NCBI RefSeq assembly: GCF_900215205.1
Contig: NZ_OBDY01000036.1
Coordinates: 45,911-109,910, forward strand
Length of the DNA: 64,000 bases
Origin: Paractinoplanes atraurantiacus
GTDB lineage: Bacteria > Actinomycetota > Actinomycetes > Mycobacteriales > Micromonosporaceae
Direction: 5' to 3'
The notes beneath the pieces are model-generated. The model was given only the letters and a program-made list of their open reading frames with translations, was not told the origin of the DNA and searched no databases. A program made the translations under genes and the position numbers. This document shows, one piece after another, positions 44,008-54,800 of the stretch. The first letter of the stretch is position 1; every line of letters starts with the position of its first letter.

Positions 44008-45099
44008 TCACGCTTGCCAGGTCTCCGGCGGGGTGAGCGGCACCGGGGCCGGGCGCTCGGCGGTGGTGGTGAGCTCGACGCGCCGGCCCGACTCGGCCGA
44101 GCGGAGCAGGGACGTAATGGCGTCGAGGATGTGCAGGGCGAGCGCGCCGCCGGCCCGGGGCGCCCCGCTGGTGATCATGTCGAGGAGGCCGATGCCGCGG
44201 GCCGCGCCGAGGTAACCGGCCGACGGGCCGAGGGTGCGCCAGTCGCCGGCGCCCAGCTCGAAAAGGCGTACGTCGCCGTCGAAGTAATTGGGATCGGGGA
44301 CGGCGAGGGAGCCGGTCTCGCCGTGGACCTCGATCGGGGCGGCCGTGGTCCGCACGGCGTCGAAGCTGGTGGTGATCGTGGACAGGGCGCCGCCGGCGTG
44401 GTGCAGGACGCCGGTCACGTGGGTGTCGACCGCGACGCCGATCCGCTCGCCGGCCCGCGGACCGGAGCCGATCACCCGGGTGTCGCGCAGGCGGGAGGCG
44501 GCGCCGGTGACCGCGACGATCGGGCCGAGCAGGTGGACGAGGGCGGAGAGGTAGTAGGGCCCCATGTCGAGCAACGGGCCGCCGCCGGGCCGGTAGTAGA
44601 AGTCGGGATTCGGGTGCCAGCGCTCGTGGCCGGGCGTCGCCATCACGGCCACCGCCGACAGCGGCCGGCCGATCAGCCCGGCGTCGACGGCCGCCCGCGC
44701 CGTCTGCACGCCGGTGCCGAGCACGGTGTCGGGGGCACAGCCGACAGCTACGCCGGCCGCGGCCGCCCGGTCGAGCACCGAGCGGGCGGCCGTCAGATCG
44801 GCGGCGAGCGGCTTCTCGCCGTACACCTGCTTGCGGTGACCGATGGCGCCCAGCGCGACCGGGGCGTGCGCCGCGGGCGTGGTGAGGTTGAGAACCGTGT
44901 CGACGCGCTCGTCCCGCAGCAGCTGCTCGACTTCCAGCGCGTGGCACCCGTCGATGCCGTCGGCGACCGACGCGGCCCGGGCGGTGTCGAGGTCGGCGAC
45001 GGCGGCGATGGTCACGCCGGGATGGCCGGACAATGTGGAGAGGTACGCCCCGGAGATGTACCCGGTGCCTACGATGCCGACGCGGTGCGGGCGGCCCAC
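44008..45099 (-). CDS. Gfo/Idh/MocA-family NAD(P)-dependent oxidoreductase
   Basis: 363 residues from GTG 45099, which has GAGGGG 6 nt upstream. The N-terminal Rossmann fold carries VGIVGTGYISGAYL (residues 7-20) and VAAVADLD-type strand ends. The catalytic EKP motif is Glu95-Lys96-Pro97 in YGEKPLAAD. The C-terminal sheet domain includes GGGPLLDMGPYYLSALVHLL, where the substrate site forms. The family oxidises or reduces sugars, inositols and related polyols. The start lies inside the end of the ThuA gene (31-nt overlap), a pairing common in actinobacterial sugar catabolism. Confidence 0.93.
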   Translation of the reverse strand: MGRPHRVGIVGTGYISGAYLSTLSGHPGVTIAAVADLDTARAASVADGIDGCHALEVEQLLRDERVDTVLNLTTPAAHAPVALGAIGHRKQVYGEKPLAADLTAARSVLDRAAAAGVAVGCAPDTVLGTGVQTARAAVDAGLIGRPLSAVAVMATPGHERWHPNPDFYYRPGGGPLLDMGPYYLSALVHLLGPIVAVTGAASRLRDTRVIGSGPRAGERIGVAVDTHVTGVLHHAGGALSTITTSFDAVRTTAAPIEVHGETGSLAVPDPNYFDGDVRLFELGAGDWRTLGPSAGYLGAARGIGLLDMITSGAPRAGGALALHILDAITSLLRSAESGRRVELTTTAERPAPVPLTPPETWQA

Positions 45100-45770
45100 A
45101 GCATTCCCCTCTCGACGACGGTGCGGACGTTCTCCTCGCGCAGGACGTCGAGGCTGTGCCCCGGCGTGCTGACCACGACCCGGCCGTCACCCCACTGCCG
45201 GGTCCAGACGGCCGGAGAGACGATCGGCCGTCGCCACGGGTGCCATGGCTGGACCGGATGGGTGGTGGTGGCCAGCACGTCGTTCAGATCGTCGTGCAGC
45301 ACCCAGTACTGCTCGGTGGTGAGCTCGAAGTCGCCGAGGCCGGCCGTGATCGGGTGTTCCCGGCCGAGCTCCGTCAGCTCGTACCGATGGGGCAGGAAGT
45401 TGTCGGTCTCGTCGCCGCAGCGCGCGCCGGGCTCCTTGCCGGGATGGGTGGCGAACTGGCCGCCGACCAGTTGCAGATAGTCGGAGGATGCCCGGAACGA
45501 GTCGGCGATGCCGCCGTGCCAGCCGGTGAACCCGGTGCCGGCCGCGACGGCCGCCCGCAGCCCGGCGACCTCGTCGTGCTCGATGGAGGACATGGTGACG
45601 CACTGCACGATCAGGTCGGTCTCGGCCATCACCGACCGGTCACTGTAGACGGCGGTCGAGCCGGAGACCCGGACCTCGAAGCCGCTGGCCGTCAGGAAGG
45701 GCAGGAAGAGCTCGGTGGCCGCGACCGGCTGATGCCCCTCCCATCCGCCGCGAACCACAAGAGCTCTCAT
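45069..45770 (-). CDS. ThuA-like domain protein (sugar utilisation)
   Basis: 233 residues. It has the class I glutamine-amidotransferase-like fold of ThuA: ALVVRGGWEGHQPVAATELF, the strand LIVQCVTMSS, GTGFTGWHGGIADSFR, VGGQFATHPG, and HPITAGLGDFEL-TTEQYWVL. ThuA acts with a Gfo/Idh oxidoreductase (ThuB) in trehalose and related disaccharide breakdown in rhizobia; actinobacterial relatives are mostly untested. It starts 3 nt after the marR stop and overlaps the oxidoreductase gene. Confidence 0.9.
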   Translation of the reverse strand: MRALVVRGGWEGHQPVAATELFLPFLTASGFEVRVSGSTAVYSDRSVMAETDLIVQCVTMSSIEHDEVAGLRAAVAAGTGFTGWHGGIADSFRASSDYLQLVGGQFATHPGKEPGARCGDETDNFLPHRYELTELGREHPITAGLGDFELTTEQYWVLHDDLNDVLATTTHPVQPWHPWRRPIVSPAVWTRQWGDGRVVVSTPGHSLDVLREENVRTVVERGMLWAARTASAS

Positions 45771-45773
45771 TCA

Positions 45774-46235
45774 TCAACGACTATCAGATTCGGCGTAGTC
45801 GCGCATGGCCGCGGCGACATCGTGCAGGAATCCCGTGGCCGCGGCCGCCTGCTCGGGGCTCAGCCGCGCGGCGGCCTCCTCGATCCGTTTCAGCAGCGGG
45901 GTGAGCGCGGCCAGCACCTCCTCGTACGCGGTGGCGGTGGCGACCACGGTCTGCCGTCGCCGGTCGGACGGGTGGGGCACCCGGCGCGCGTGCCCGGCCG
46001 CGTCCAGCCGGTCGACGAGGGTGGTGGCCGAGGCCGAGCGGATGCCGAGACGCTGCCCGAGCTCGGTCGGGCCGAGCCCCTCGGGGCTGCTCAGCAGGTG
46101 GTCGAGCGCGACGGCGTCGGTGATGCCGACCTCGAGCCGGCGGGCCAGACTGTGCGCGGCCTCCCCGTTGGCCTGGAGCACCTCCCGGACCGCGCGGGCC
46201 AGGTCGCTGCGCAGCGGCTGTCGCGAGGTGGTCAC
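45774..46235 (-). CDS. MarR-family transcriptional regulator
   Basis: 153 residues. The winged helix-turn-helix is at about 40-110: LDHLLSSPEGLGPTELGQRL, GIRSASATTLVDRLDAAGHA, then RRVPHPSDRRRQTV, which is the beta wing. Flanking helices would form the dimer interface. It is first in an operon with ThuA and Gfo/Idh genes and divergent from the prenyl synthase, and a perfect 13-nt palindrome (46250-46262) in the gap is its probable binding site. The effector is unknown. Confidence 0.92.
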   Translation of the reverse strand: MTTSRQPLRSDLARAVREVLQANGEAAHSLARRLEVGITDAVALDHLLSSPEGLGPTELGQRLGIRSASATTLVDRLDAAGHARRVPHPSDRRRQTVVATATAYEEVLAALTPLLKRIEEAAARLSPEQAAAATGFLHDVAAAMRDYAESDSR

Positions 46236-46249
46236 GGCGACATCATACG

Positions 46250-46262
46250 GCTACCAGGTAGC
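46250..46262. promoter_or_regulatory. Probable MarR operator between divergent genes
   Basis: GCTACCAGGTAGC is a perfect palindrome with a single central base, in the 59-nt gap between marR and the prenyl synthase gene. It covers the expected -35 zone of a promoter whose -10 box is TATAAC at 46282-46287. Confidence 0.7.
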
Positions 46263-46281
46263 AAGATTTTCTAATTACACG

Positions 46282-46287
46282 TATAAC
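46282..46287 (+). promoter_or_regulatory. TATAAC -10 box for a probably leaderless prenyl synthase transcript
   Basis: TATAAC lies 7 nt before the ATG at 46295, and no ribosome site is present between them. This spacing would start the transcript at or next to the ATG, a leaderless arrangement common in actinomycetes. Inferred from sequence only. Confidence 0.5.
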
Positions 46288-46294
46288 GAGATTC

Positions 46295-47356
46295 ATGACA
46301 GGCGAGATAAAGGCGCGCGTGCAGCGGGAGGTCGACGACTTCCTGGCGGCGCAGGCGACGATCCTGGCCGACGTCCACGGGGACTGCGCGCCGCTCGTGG
46401 GCTATCTGACCGGCTTCCTGAGCGGCGGAAAGCGGCTCCGGGCCGCCTTCTGCTACTGGGCCTGGCGGGCCGCGGGCGGCGCCGACGGGCGGGGCATCGT
46501 CCGCGCGTCCGCGGCGCTCGAGTTCTTCCAGGCGGCCGCGCTGATCCACGACGACGTCATGGACGCCTCGGAGACGCGGCGCGGCGCCCCGGCCATGCAC
46601 CGCCGGTTCGCCGCCCTGCACCGCGGGCACGGCTGGCGCGGGGAGCCCGGCCGCTTCGGCGAGTCGGCCGCCGTCCTCGCCGGCGACCTGTGCCTGGTCT
46701 GGAGCGACGAGCTCTACACGGCCAGCGGCCTGCACCCGCTCGCGCTGACCCGGGGCCGGGCGGTCTTCAACAGCATGCGGACGCAGCTGATGGGCGGGCA
46801 ATATCTCGACCTGCTGGAGCAGGCGATCGCCGGCGGCCGTGAGCTGGGCGCCCTGGAACGGGCCCGCCGGGTCGTGCACTACAAGAGTGCCAAGTACACC
46901 GTCGAGCATCCGCTGCTGCTCGGCGCCCGGCTGGCCGGGGCCGGTGACGGTCTGCTGGCCCGGCTCTCCGCGTTCGGCCTGCCCCTGGGCGAGGCCTTCC
47001 AGCTGCGCGACGACATCCTGGGCGTCTTCGGCGACCCGGCCCGAACCGGCAAGCCGGCCGGGGACGACCTGCGCGAGGGCAAGCGCACGGTCCTGGTCGC
47101 GCTGGCCCTCGACCGCGCCTCCGCGCCGCAGCGGGCCCTCGTCGAGGAGTTGCTCGGCTCGCCCACCCTCGACGAGGCGGGCGTCGGCGCCCTGCGCGAG
47201 ATCATCGTGGACACCGGCGCGCTGAGTGCCGTCGAGGACATGATCTCCGGCCTGCTGGAACGCTCGCTGGCCGCCCTGACCGCCGCGCCCATGGACCGGG
47301 CGAGCCGATCGGCGCTGGAGGGCCTGGCTCAGGCGGCCACCGACCGGGTGGCCTGA
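46295..47356 (+). CDS. Trans-polyprenyl diphosphate synthase
   Basis: 353 residues. The first aspartate-rich motif is DDVMD at 86-90 (IHDDVMDASETRRGAP) and the second is DDILGVFGD at 239-247. GGKRLRA near 44-50 supplies the isopentenyl diphosphate binding residues. Together these mark a full-length, probably active synthase that condenses isopentenyl diphosphate with an allylic diphosphate, giving geranylgeranyl or a similar chain length. No terpene cyclase or carotenoid gene is adjacent. It is divergent from marR and likely repressed by it. Confidence 0.93.
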   Translation: MTGEIKARVQREVDDFLAAQATILADVHGDCAPLVGYLTGFLSGGKRLRAAFCYWAWRAAGGADGRGIVRASAALEFFQAAALIHDDVMDASETRRGAPAMHRRFAALHRGHGWRGEPGRFGESAAVLAGDLCLVWSDELYTASGLHPLALTRGRAVFNSMRTQLMGGQYLDLLEQAIAGGRELGALERARRVVHYKSAKYTVEHPLLLGARLAGAGDGLLARLSAFGLPLGEAFQLRDDILGVFGDPARTGKPAGDDLREGKRTVLVALALDRASAPQRALVEELLGSPTLDEAGVGALREIIVDTGALSAVEDMISGLLERSLAALTAAPMDRASRSALEGLAQAATDRVA

Positions 47357-47383
47357 AACCGGTCATCGTTTGATCACACCAGG

Positions 47384-47413
47384 TTGACTTTCATCGATCT
47401 CAGGCTCTAGCTT
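47384..47413 (+). promoter_or_regulatory. Candidate promoter for the LamG/Rhs genes
   Basis: TTGACT (47384-47389), an 18-nt spacer, then TAGCTT (47408-47413) resembles a housekeeping sigma promoter. It lies about 115 nt upstream of the GTG start of the LamG protein gene, in the 172-nt gap after the prenyl synthase. Confidence 0.5.
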
Positions 47414-47528
47414 CGGGGCTCACGCTTGCCGATACGGGGCCGGACGGGCGTCGATGCCTTGTGCTCGAAACTCCTGGCTGAACCCTGCTCGGTGACTTTT
47501 CATCGCATGGTTCACGGGGGAGCAGTAC

Positions 47529-50500
47529 GTGTCGATGACGCCTGCGCGCATAGCGTTCGGGTCCGCGTTAGCGGTTCTCTTGACATCCTTCACCGCAGTC
47601 GGTCTCACCGGCGCCGCCGAGGCCGCCTGCCCGTCCGCGGTCGCGGCCGATCAGGCGCCGGTGAGCCGGACCGAGGCGTCGGCGCAGCGCCTGGCCGAGC
47701 TGTGCGGCAAACCGGTCGAGGTGCTGGCCGAGGCCGACGAGACCACCAAGGTCCTGGCGCTGCCGAACGGCAACTTCTCGCTGGAGTCGCACGTCGAGCC
47801 GCAGCGCGTCGAGCGCGACGAGCGCTGGATCGACCTCGACACGACCCTTCAGCCGGGCTCCGACGGCCGGTTGCGGCCCCGGGCGGCGGCCGACGTCTCC
47901 TTCTCGGCCGGTGGCTCCGGTCCCCTGGCCGTCTACCGCGAGGGTGGCGCCGACTTCTCGCTGACCTGGCCGGACGCGCTCCCGGCGGGCGTGGTCGACG
48001 GGGACGCGGTCACCTATCCGGAGGTCTACCCGGGCGCCGACCTGGTGGTGCGTGCGGTGGCCGGCGGCTTCTCGCACGTCCTGGTGGTCAAGACGCCCGA
48101 GGCCGCCGCCAACTCGAAGGTGCGCGCCACCGCGTACACCATCGGTGGGTCCGCGGCCGTGACCGAGACCGGCGGCGAGGTCGTGCTCAAGGGCCCGCGC
48201 GGCGTCATCGCCGGCGCCCCGCGCGCGGCGGCCTGGGACTCCACCTGGAGCAAGCCGGACGTCGGGGGGCCGATGCGCAAGCTCGCCTCCGAGACGGCCG
48301 TGGCCGACCCCTCCACCGCCGAGGCGCCGGGCGGGCTGGCCCGCCAGGCCGAGGTCGACGTCGAGGTCAGCGGCAAGCGGCTGACCGTGCGACCGGACGC
48401 CGCCCTGCTCGACGGTGCGTCGCGGTTCCCGGTCTACATCGACCCGACGTACTCGAAGTACTACCAGAAGTGGATTCCGGTCAACGACTCCCGGCCGGAC
48501 ACCAAGTGGACCTCCGGCACCGCGTGGCCGCGCGACGTGATCCGGATCGGCTCGAACTTCGACAACTACGGCGACATCTGGCGTGCGCACACCCAGTTCG
48601 ACGTCACCTCGCTGCGCGGCAAGCGGATCATCAAGACGCCGAGCGTCGAGGTCTACCTGTCCCACACGGCCTGGTGCGCCGGCGAGTCGCTGCAGCTGTG
48701 GCAGACCAACGCCATCGACGGCAACACGCCCACCTGGGACGGGATGAAGGGCAAGTGGCTGCACGGCGCCGCGCTGCAGACCAAGACGGTCAAGGCGAAC
48801 AGCGGGTGCAGCGGCCAGAAGCCGTCGTGGGCCAAGTTCAACGCGGCCGCGGTCAAGACGCGGGTGCAGGTGGCGGCCGACGGCAACGCCAGCACGATCA
48901 CGTTCGGCCTGCGGATGAAGACCGAGAGCGGCGGCCACTGGGCCAAGGCGGAGCGGGGCAAGGTCAAGCTCGCCGTCGAGTACCAATCGAAGCCGTCCTC
49001 CCCGGTGGCGGTCCGCTCGTCGCCCGGCGGCAACTGCACCAAGACCTCGCCCGGGCCGTGGATCAACGACAGCACCCCGGCGCTGTACGGCAAGGCGGCC
49101 GACGCCGACAACTCGGTGAAGATCGTCTTCGACGTGAACGGCCCGACCAGCCCGGCCGAGCACACCTCGGGATCGGTCGCCTCCAACGCGGAGGCGGGCT
49201 GGACCACCGGCGTCCTGGCCGACGGCAACTACAACTGGAAGGTCTACGGCACCGACGGCACCGACAAGACCGGATGGAGCGCCGCCTGCTACTTCCGGCA
49301 GGACCACACCCCGCCGACCACCCCGGTGATCACCCGGACCTCCGGCACCCCGGTGCTCGGGCAGCCGGTGACGTTGAGCTTCGCCTCGACCGACGCCGGA
49401 TCGGGTGTGCTGCGCTTCGAGTACGGCCTCGGTGTGGACGCCAAGCAGACCCCGCTCACCGCCTCGTCGGGCAAGGCGAGCCTGACCTTCACGCCGGACA
49501 CCGGGCGCACCCAGATCTACGTGTGGGCCCGGGACAACGCGGCCAACTACTCGGCGCGGGCGATCTACAACGTCTTCACCGGCCGGGTCACCCCGGTGCA
49601 GCCGCTCGGCGTCTACCGGCTGACCCACGACCTGCGTGACGACTCCGGCACCACCGACGAGTCGGGCACCGAGGACCCGTTCGCGAACGAGAAGGACCTC
49701 ACCCTCACCGGTACGGGCACGACCTACGGCACCGACCGTCTCGGCAAGGGCGGCGCCGCCCTCCAGCTGAACGGCAGCGGTTGTGCCGGAACGGCGCCGG
49801 TGCTGCGCAGCGACGCCCCGTACACCGTCTCGGCCTGGGTGAAGCTGACCGACAAGGCCGCCGACCGCGCGGTGGTGACGCTGGCCGGCACCACCATGCA
49901 GTCGATGGTCCTCTACTACGACAAGGCCAAGGACCGCTGGAACCTCGGTGTCTCCTCGGCCGACGTCGCCGCACCCACCTGGAACACGGTGCTCAGCACG
50001 GCGGCGCCCGCGGTGAACACCTGGGAGCACGTCGCGGCCACCGTCGACCCGGTCGGCAAGCTGCTGCGGCTCTACGTCAACGGCAAGATGGTGGCCGAGA
50101 CCGCGATCACCGTGACGACCTGGCACGCCGGGTTCCGCACGATGATCGGTTGCAGCGGCCACGCGACGGTGTCCAACGCCCGTCCGATGATCGGCCTCAT
50201 CGACCAGGTCGGCCTCTGGAGCGGCCTGCTCAGCGAGGCCCAGATCAAGGACGCCGGCAACGAGCTCCCGGCCGGCATCGCCGCCGGGTGGGCGCTGCGC
50301 GGCACCGGCGCCGACCGGGCCGAGCACGGCTACGACCTGACCGTGCCCGAGCCGGTCGTCCCGACCACGCCGCCCGACCCGGAGCCGACCGAGGAGCCGG
50401 AGGAGCCGGAGCCCACGGACGAGCCCACGCCGGACCCGACCGACACCGGCAACCCGGACGAGCCCGAGCCGACCGGCACGCCCGAGGTGCCGGACGAGAC

Positions 50501-51806
50501 CGAGGCGCCGACGGAGGACCCGACCGAGGAGCCGACGCCTGAGCCCACCACCCCGCCCGCCCCGCCGATCGAGTGGACCGCCGACCAGTACGCCCGCCCC
50601 GACTCGGCCTGGAACGTCAGCGGTGACCGCTGCGCGACCAGCCCGCGCTCGGTGATCCGCAGCGACGAGTCGTTCTCGCTGTCGGTCTGGGCCCGCCTGG
50701 ACGACGCGAGCGCCATGAACCAGACGATCCTCGGCGCCGACGGCAACCGGGTCAGCGGCTTCTACCTGGGCGCCCGCACCAACGGGCAGGGTGTGCCGTT
50801 CTGGTCGCTGATGATGAAGGCCACCGACGACGAGACCTCGCCGTCCGAGTGGGCGGGCGGCACCACCGACGCGTTCGCCGCCTCGATCGGCAAGTGGACC
50901 CATCTGACCGGCGTCTACAACGCCACGGCCAAGACGATCACCCTGTTCGTGAACGGGGTGAAGGCCACCACGGTCACCCGGACCGGCGGCAACTGGAGCG
51001 CCGGCGGCCTGTTCACCATCGGCTGCGCCAAGTACGCCGGTGTCGCCGGCGACTACTTCCGCGGCGCGATCTCCGACGTGAAGGTGTGGCGCGGCGCGCT
51101 CACCGACGCCGAGGCGGCCGCCGTCAAGCAGGCCAACAACCCGGTGAAGGTGGAGGGGCAGTGGCCGCTGGAGGGGCCGCGCTCGGACACGCCGACCAAC
51201 CTGGAGGACACCTCGGGCAACGGCCGCCACCTGTCCGTGGCCGGCGCGTACACCTGGGAGCAGGACCGGGCGGCCAGCCGCAACGGCGCTCTGGGCCTGG
51301 CCCTGGCCCAGGGCTCGTGCGCCGAGACGGCCGGCCCGGTGGTCCGCACCGACGGCTCGTTCTCGGTGGCCGCCTGGACCGCGATCGACGAGCTGACCGG
51401 CACCCGGACCGTGGTGTCCCAGTCGGGCGCGCTGCGTCAGGGCTTCCGGATCGAGTACGCCGGTGACGTCAACCGCTGGCGGGTCGTGATGCCGGGCGCC
51501 GACACCGCCGCCGCGGCCTCGGTGGAGGTCCGCTCGCTGGCCGCGCCGGTGGCCGGCACCTGGACCCATCTGGCCGCCGTCTTCGACCTGCCGGCCAAGA
51601 AGCTGCGCTTCTACGTGGACGGTGACCTCCAGGGCGAGGTCGCGGTGAGCACCACGCCGTGGCACGCGGCCGGTCCGCTCACGGTCGGCTGCACCGGCAC
51701 CACCGCCGGCGCCCGCACCAACTACCTCGGCGGCGTCGTCGACGACGTCCGGGTGTGGACCTCCACCGTCGACGCCGACCTCTTCGGCACCTTCGCCCAC
51801 GCCTGA
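47529..51806 (+). CDS. Secreted DNRLRE and LamG-domain surface protein
   Basis: 1425 residues from GTG 47529, with GGGGGAG 6 nt upstream. A signal peptide (MSMTPARIAFGSALAVLLTS, cleavage after AEA) begins the chain. About 305-490 is a DNRLRE-type region (YSKYYQKW, HTQFDVTSL). Three LamG-like jellyroll domains lie near 744-902, 1027-1197 and 1254-1420, each with a SVAAW/SVSAW-type strand and a WxHxAAxxDxxxxxxxxYVNG-like pattern. An acidic Pro/Glu/Thr linker (937-1014) separates the first two. Such proteins commonly sit immediately before Rhs genes in this group and may display or bind them at the cell surface. The Rhs gene starts 18 nt after the stop. Confidence 0.9.
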   Translation: MSMTPARIAFGSALAVLLTSFTAVGLTGAAEAACPSAVAADQAPVSRTEASAQRLAELCGKPVEVLAEADETTKVLALPNGNFSLESHVEPQRVERDERWIDLDTTLQPGSDGRLRPRAAADVSFSAGGSGPLAVYREGGADFSLTWPDALPAGVVDGDAVTYPEVYPGADLVVRAVAGGFSHVLVVKTPEAAANSKVRATAYTIGGSAAVTETGGEVVLKGPRGVIAGAPRAAAWDSTWSKPDVGGPMRKLASETAVADPSTAEAPGGLARQAEVDVEVSGKRLTVRPDAALLDGASRFPVYIDPTYSKYYQKWIPVNDSRPDTKWTSGTAWPRDVIRIGSNFDNYGDIWRAHTQFDVTSLRGKRIIKTPSVEVYLSHTAWCAGESLQLWQTNAIDGNTPTWDGMKGKWLHGAALQTKTVKANSGCSGQKPSWAKFNAAAVKTRVQVAADGNASTITFGLRMKTESGGHWAKAERGKVKLAVEYQSKPSSPVAVRSSPGGNCTKTSPGPWINDSTPALYGKAADADNSVKIVFDVNGPTSPAEHTSGSVASNAEAGWTTGVLADGNYNWKVYGTDGTDKTGWSAACYFRQDHTPPTTPVITRTSGTPVLGQPVTLSFASTDAGSGVLRFEYGLGVDAKQTPLTASSGKASLTFTPDTGRTQIYVWARDNAANYSARAIYNVFTGRVTPVQPLGVYRLTHDLRDDSGTTDESGTEDPFANEKDLTLTGTGTTYGTDRLGKGGAALQLNGSGCAGTAPVLRSDAPYTVSAWVKLTDKAADRAVVTLAGTTMQSMVLYYDKAKDRWNLGVSSADVAAPTWNTVLSTAAPAVNTWEHVAATVDPVGKLLRLYVNGKMVAETAITVTTWHAGFRTMIGCSGHATVSNARPMIGLIDQVGLWSGLLSEAQIKDAGNELPAGIAAGWALRGTGADRAEHGYDLTVPEPVVPTTPPDPEPTEEPEEPEPTDEPTPDPTDTGNPDEPEPTGTPEVPDETEAPTEDPTEEPTPEPTTPPAPPIEWTADQYARPDSAWNVSGDRCATSPRSVIRSDESFSLSVWARLDDASAMNQTILGADGNRVSGFYLGARTNGQGVPFWSLMMKATDDETSPSEWAGGTTDAFAASIGKWTHLTGVYNATAKTITLFVNGVKATTVTRTGGNWSAGGLFTIGCAKYAGVAGDYFRGAISDVKVWRGALTDAEAAAVKQANNPVKVEGQWPLEGPRSDTPTNLEDTSGNGRHLSVAGAYTWEQDRAASRNGALGLALAQGSCAETAGPVVRTDGSFSVAAWTAIDELTGTRTVVSQSGALRQGFRIEYAGDVNRWRVVMPGADTAAAASVEVRSLAAPVAGTWTHLAAVFDLPAKKLRFYVDGDLQGEVAVSTTPWHAAGPLTVGCTGTTAGARTNYLGGVVDDVRVWTSTVDADLFGTFAHA

Positions 51807-51824
51807 TCCCGGAGACCAACCCCC

Positions 51825-54800
51825 ATGAAACGAAAGCACTTTGCCCTGGGCACGGCGGCGCTGATGCTGACGTCGGCCCTGACCTACCACTGGGTGGCCG
51901 AGGAACTGAACGGCGAGCGCGACGCGCAGCCGGTGGCCGCCAAGAAGTTCGGCACCGTCAAGGTCGATCCGTCGCCGCTGCCCGCCGACGGCGGCGCCTG
52001 GACCGGACCGGCCAAGGGCGGCTTCCCGGCCGCCGGCCTGGTCGAGATGACCCTGACCAGCGGGGCCGTCGCGGGCCGGGCCGGGTCGATCCCGGTCACG
52101 GTCCGGCCGGTGAAGGCCAAGAAGGCGCCGGCCAAGGTACGGGTCTCGGCCCTGCCCGAGGAGCACTCGGCCAAGCTCGGCCTCAGCGGCCCGGTCATCG
52201 CGGTCGAGGCCGACAGCGCCGGTGACGTGGAGACGACCGTCGACTACGACAGTTTCTCCGGGATGTACGGCGGTAACTGGGCGAGCCGGGTCAAGCTGGC
52301 GCAACTGCCGGCCTGCGCGGCCACGACGCCGGAGCTGCCGCAGTGTCAGGACCCGGCGCCGATCGAGAACGTCCGCGACGGCAACAGTCTGTCGGCCCCG
52401 CTGACGCTGTCCGGCTCGGCCGCCACGGTGATCACCCTGGCCGCCGACACCGAGTCGGGGGAGGGCGACTACAAGGCGAGCGACCTTCAGGCCTCCGGCT
52501 CGTGGACGGCCGGTGACTCCTCCGGCGGGTTCAGCTACGCCAACGACATCGACGTGCCGCCCGCGCCGGGCCCGACGCCGCAGATCGCGCTGAACTACGC
52601 GTCGCAGATGGTCGACGGGCGCACGGCCGGTGCCAACAACCAGGCGTCCTGGGCCGGCGACGGCTGGGACTACTCGCCCGGCTTCGTCGAGCGGTCCTAC
52701 GCCGCCTGCGTCGACGACCGCGACAAGGTCGACGACAAGGAGGCCAACAACAAGGACAAGAAGACGGCCGACCAGTGCTGGAAGGGCAAGTCGCCGAACA
52801 TCACGGTCTCGCTCGGCGGCACCAACACCACGCTGGTCAAGGACGACGACACCGGCGCCTGGCGGCCGGCGCAGGACGGCAACTGGAAGGTCCAGTACGA
52901 GGGCGCGCCCGCCACCAAGAGCGACGCGACCACCGAACGCTGGGTCGTCACCACGCCGGACGGCACCCGGCATTTCTTCGCCGGCGAGGTCGCCTCGTCG
53001 AACTCGCGGTGGACCGTGCCCGTCTTCGGCAACCACGAGGGCGAGAGCTGCCGCGCCGACGCGTTCAAGGACTCCTCCTGCAACCAGGCCTGGCGCTGGC
53101 TGCTGGACAAGGAGATCGACGTCAACGGCAACATGACGCGGTACTACTACAAGAAGGAGACCGGGCACTACGGCGCGGCCGGCGACAAGAACAACCGGGT
53201 CTCCTTCGACCGGGGCGGCAACCTCGAGCGCATCGAGTACGGCCTGAACACCGCCTATCCGGACGTGGCGGCCACCGCCCGGGTCGTCTTCAGCACGGCC
53301 GACCGGTGCTTCGCCGACGAGTGCTACAAGGACGACAAGCCGGTCAAGGCGAACTGGCCGGACGTGCCGTGGGACAAGGAGTGCACCGCCGAGCCCTGCA
53401 CCGACAAGCTGGCCCCGGTCTTCTTCTCGGTCAAGCGGCTCACCAAGATCACCACGCAGATCCGCAGTGGCAGCGCCTTCAACCCGGTCGAGTCGTGGAC
53501 CCTGGACCAGGAGTTCAAGGAGCCGAAGTCGGCCACCTCGGCCTCGCTGTGGCTCAAGCAGATCACCCACGCCGGGCACGACGGCGGCACGGTCACCGAC
53601 CCGCCGGTCGTCTTCACCGGCGTCGAGCTGACCAACCAGGTCAACGCGATCGCCGGCGCCCAGCTGTTCTCCCGCTGGCGGATCGACAACATCCGCACCG
53701 AGTCCGGCTCGGACATCCACGTCACCTACTCCGAGCCCGACTGCGACGCCGGTGACCTGCCCGACCCGGCCACCAACACCCGGCTCTGCTACCCGGTCTA
53801 CTGGACACCGGACGGCTACTTCGACCCGACCCGCGACTGGTTCCGCAAGTACGTGGTCAAGGAGGTGACCCAGAGCGACCGGACGGCCGACCAGCCGCCG
53901 ATCCTCACCCGCTACTCGTACTCGACCGAGGGCAGCGGCACCAACGTGCTGTGGGCCTGGGACGACAGCGAGTTCACCAAGAAGAAGCACCGCACGTACG
54001 GGCAGTGGCGCGGATATTCGCAGATCGTCACCCGGGTCGGGCAGACCGACACCGGCAAGGTGCTGACCACGCGCAAGCGCTTCTACCGCGGCCTCGACGA
54101 CCAGCCGCTGCCGGACGACAAGACCCGCAACGTCCAGGTCACCGACGAGGCCGGCAACAGCTACGCCGACCACCCGGCGCTGGCCGGATCCACGCTGGAG
54201 GAGGCGACGCTCGACGGCACCACCGTCGTCGAGGCGCAGACCACGGCGTACTGGGTCAAGCAGACCGCGGTCCGCAGCCGCACCGGCGGCAGCGACAAGG
54301 CGTACCGCATCGCTCCCTCGACCCAGCGCAGCCGCAAGCTGCTGGCGCCGGGCGTGTGGCGGCAGACCGAGTCGCGCTCGGAGTTCGACGGCGAGGGCAA
54401 CATCGAGTCGACCTCGGACCTCGGCGAGACCGGCAAGAGCGGGGACGAGACCTGCACCCGCTTCACCTACGTGTCCAACGACGACCCGTGGCTGCGCGGG
54501 CTGCTCTCCCGCGAGGAGAAGGTGGCCAAGGCCTGCTCGGAGAGCGTCTCCCGGCCGGCCGACATCGTCTCGGACGTCAAGAACTTCTACGACAAGTCCG
54601 AGACCCACGGCAGCGCGCCCACCAAGGGGCAGGTCACCCGGGTCGACAAGCTGAACTCGTGGACCGGCGGCGCGGCCGTCTACACCACCACCGGTCGCAC
54701 CGCCTTCGACAGCCTGGGCCGGCAGGTCAGCGAGACCGACTCGCTGGGCAAGGCGACCACCACCAGCTACACGCCGGCCGGTCCCGGCCCGGTGACACAG

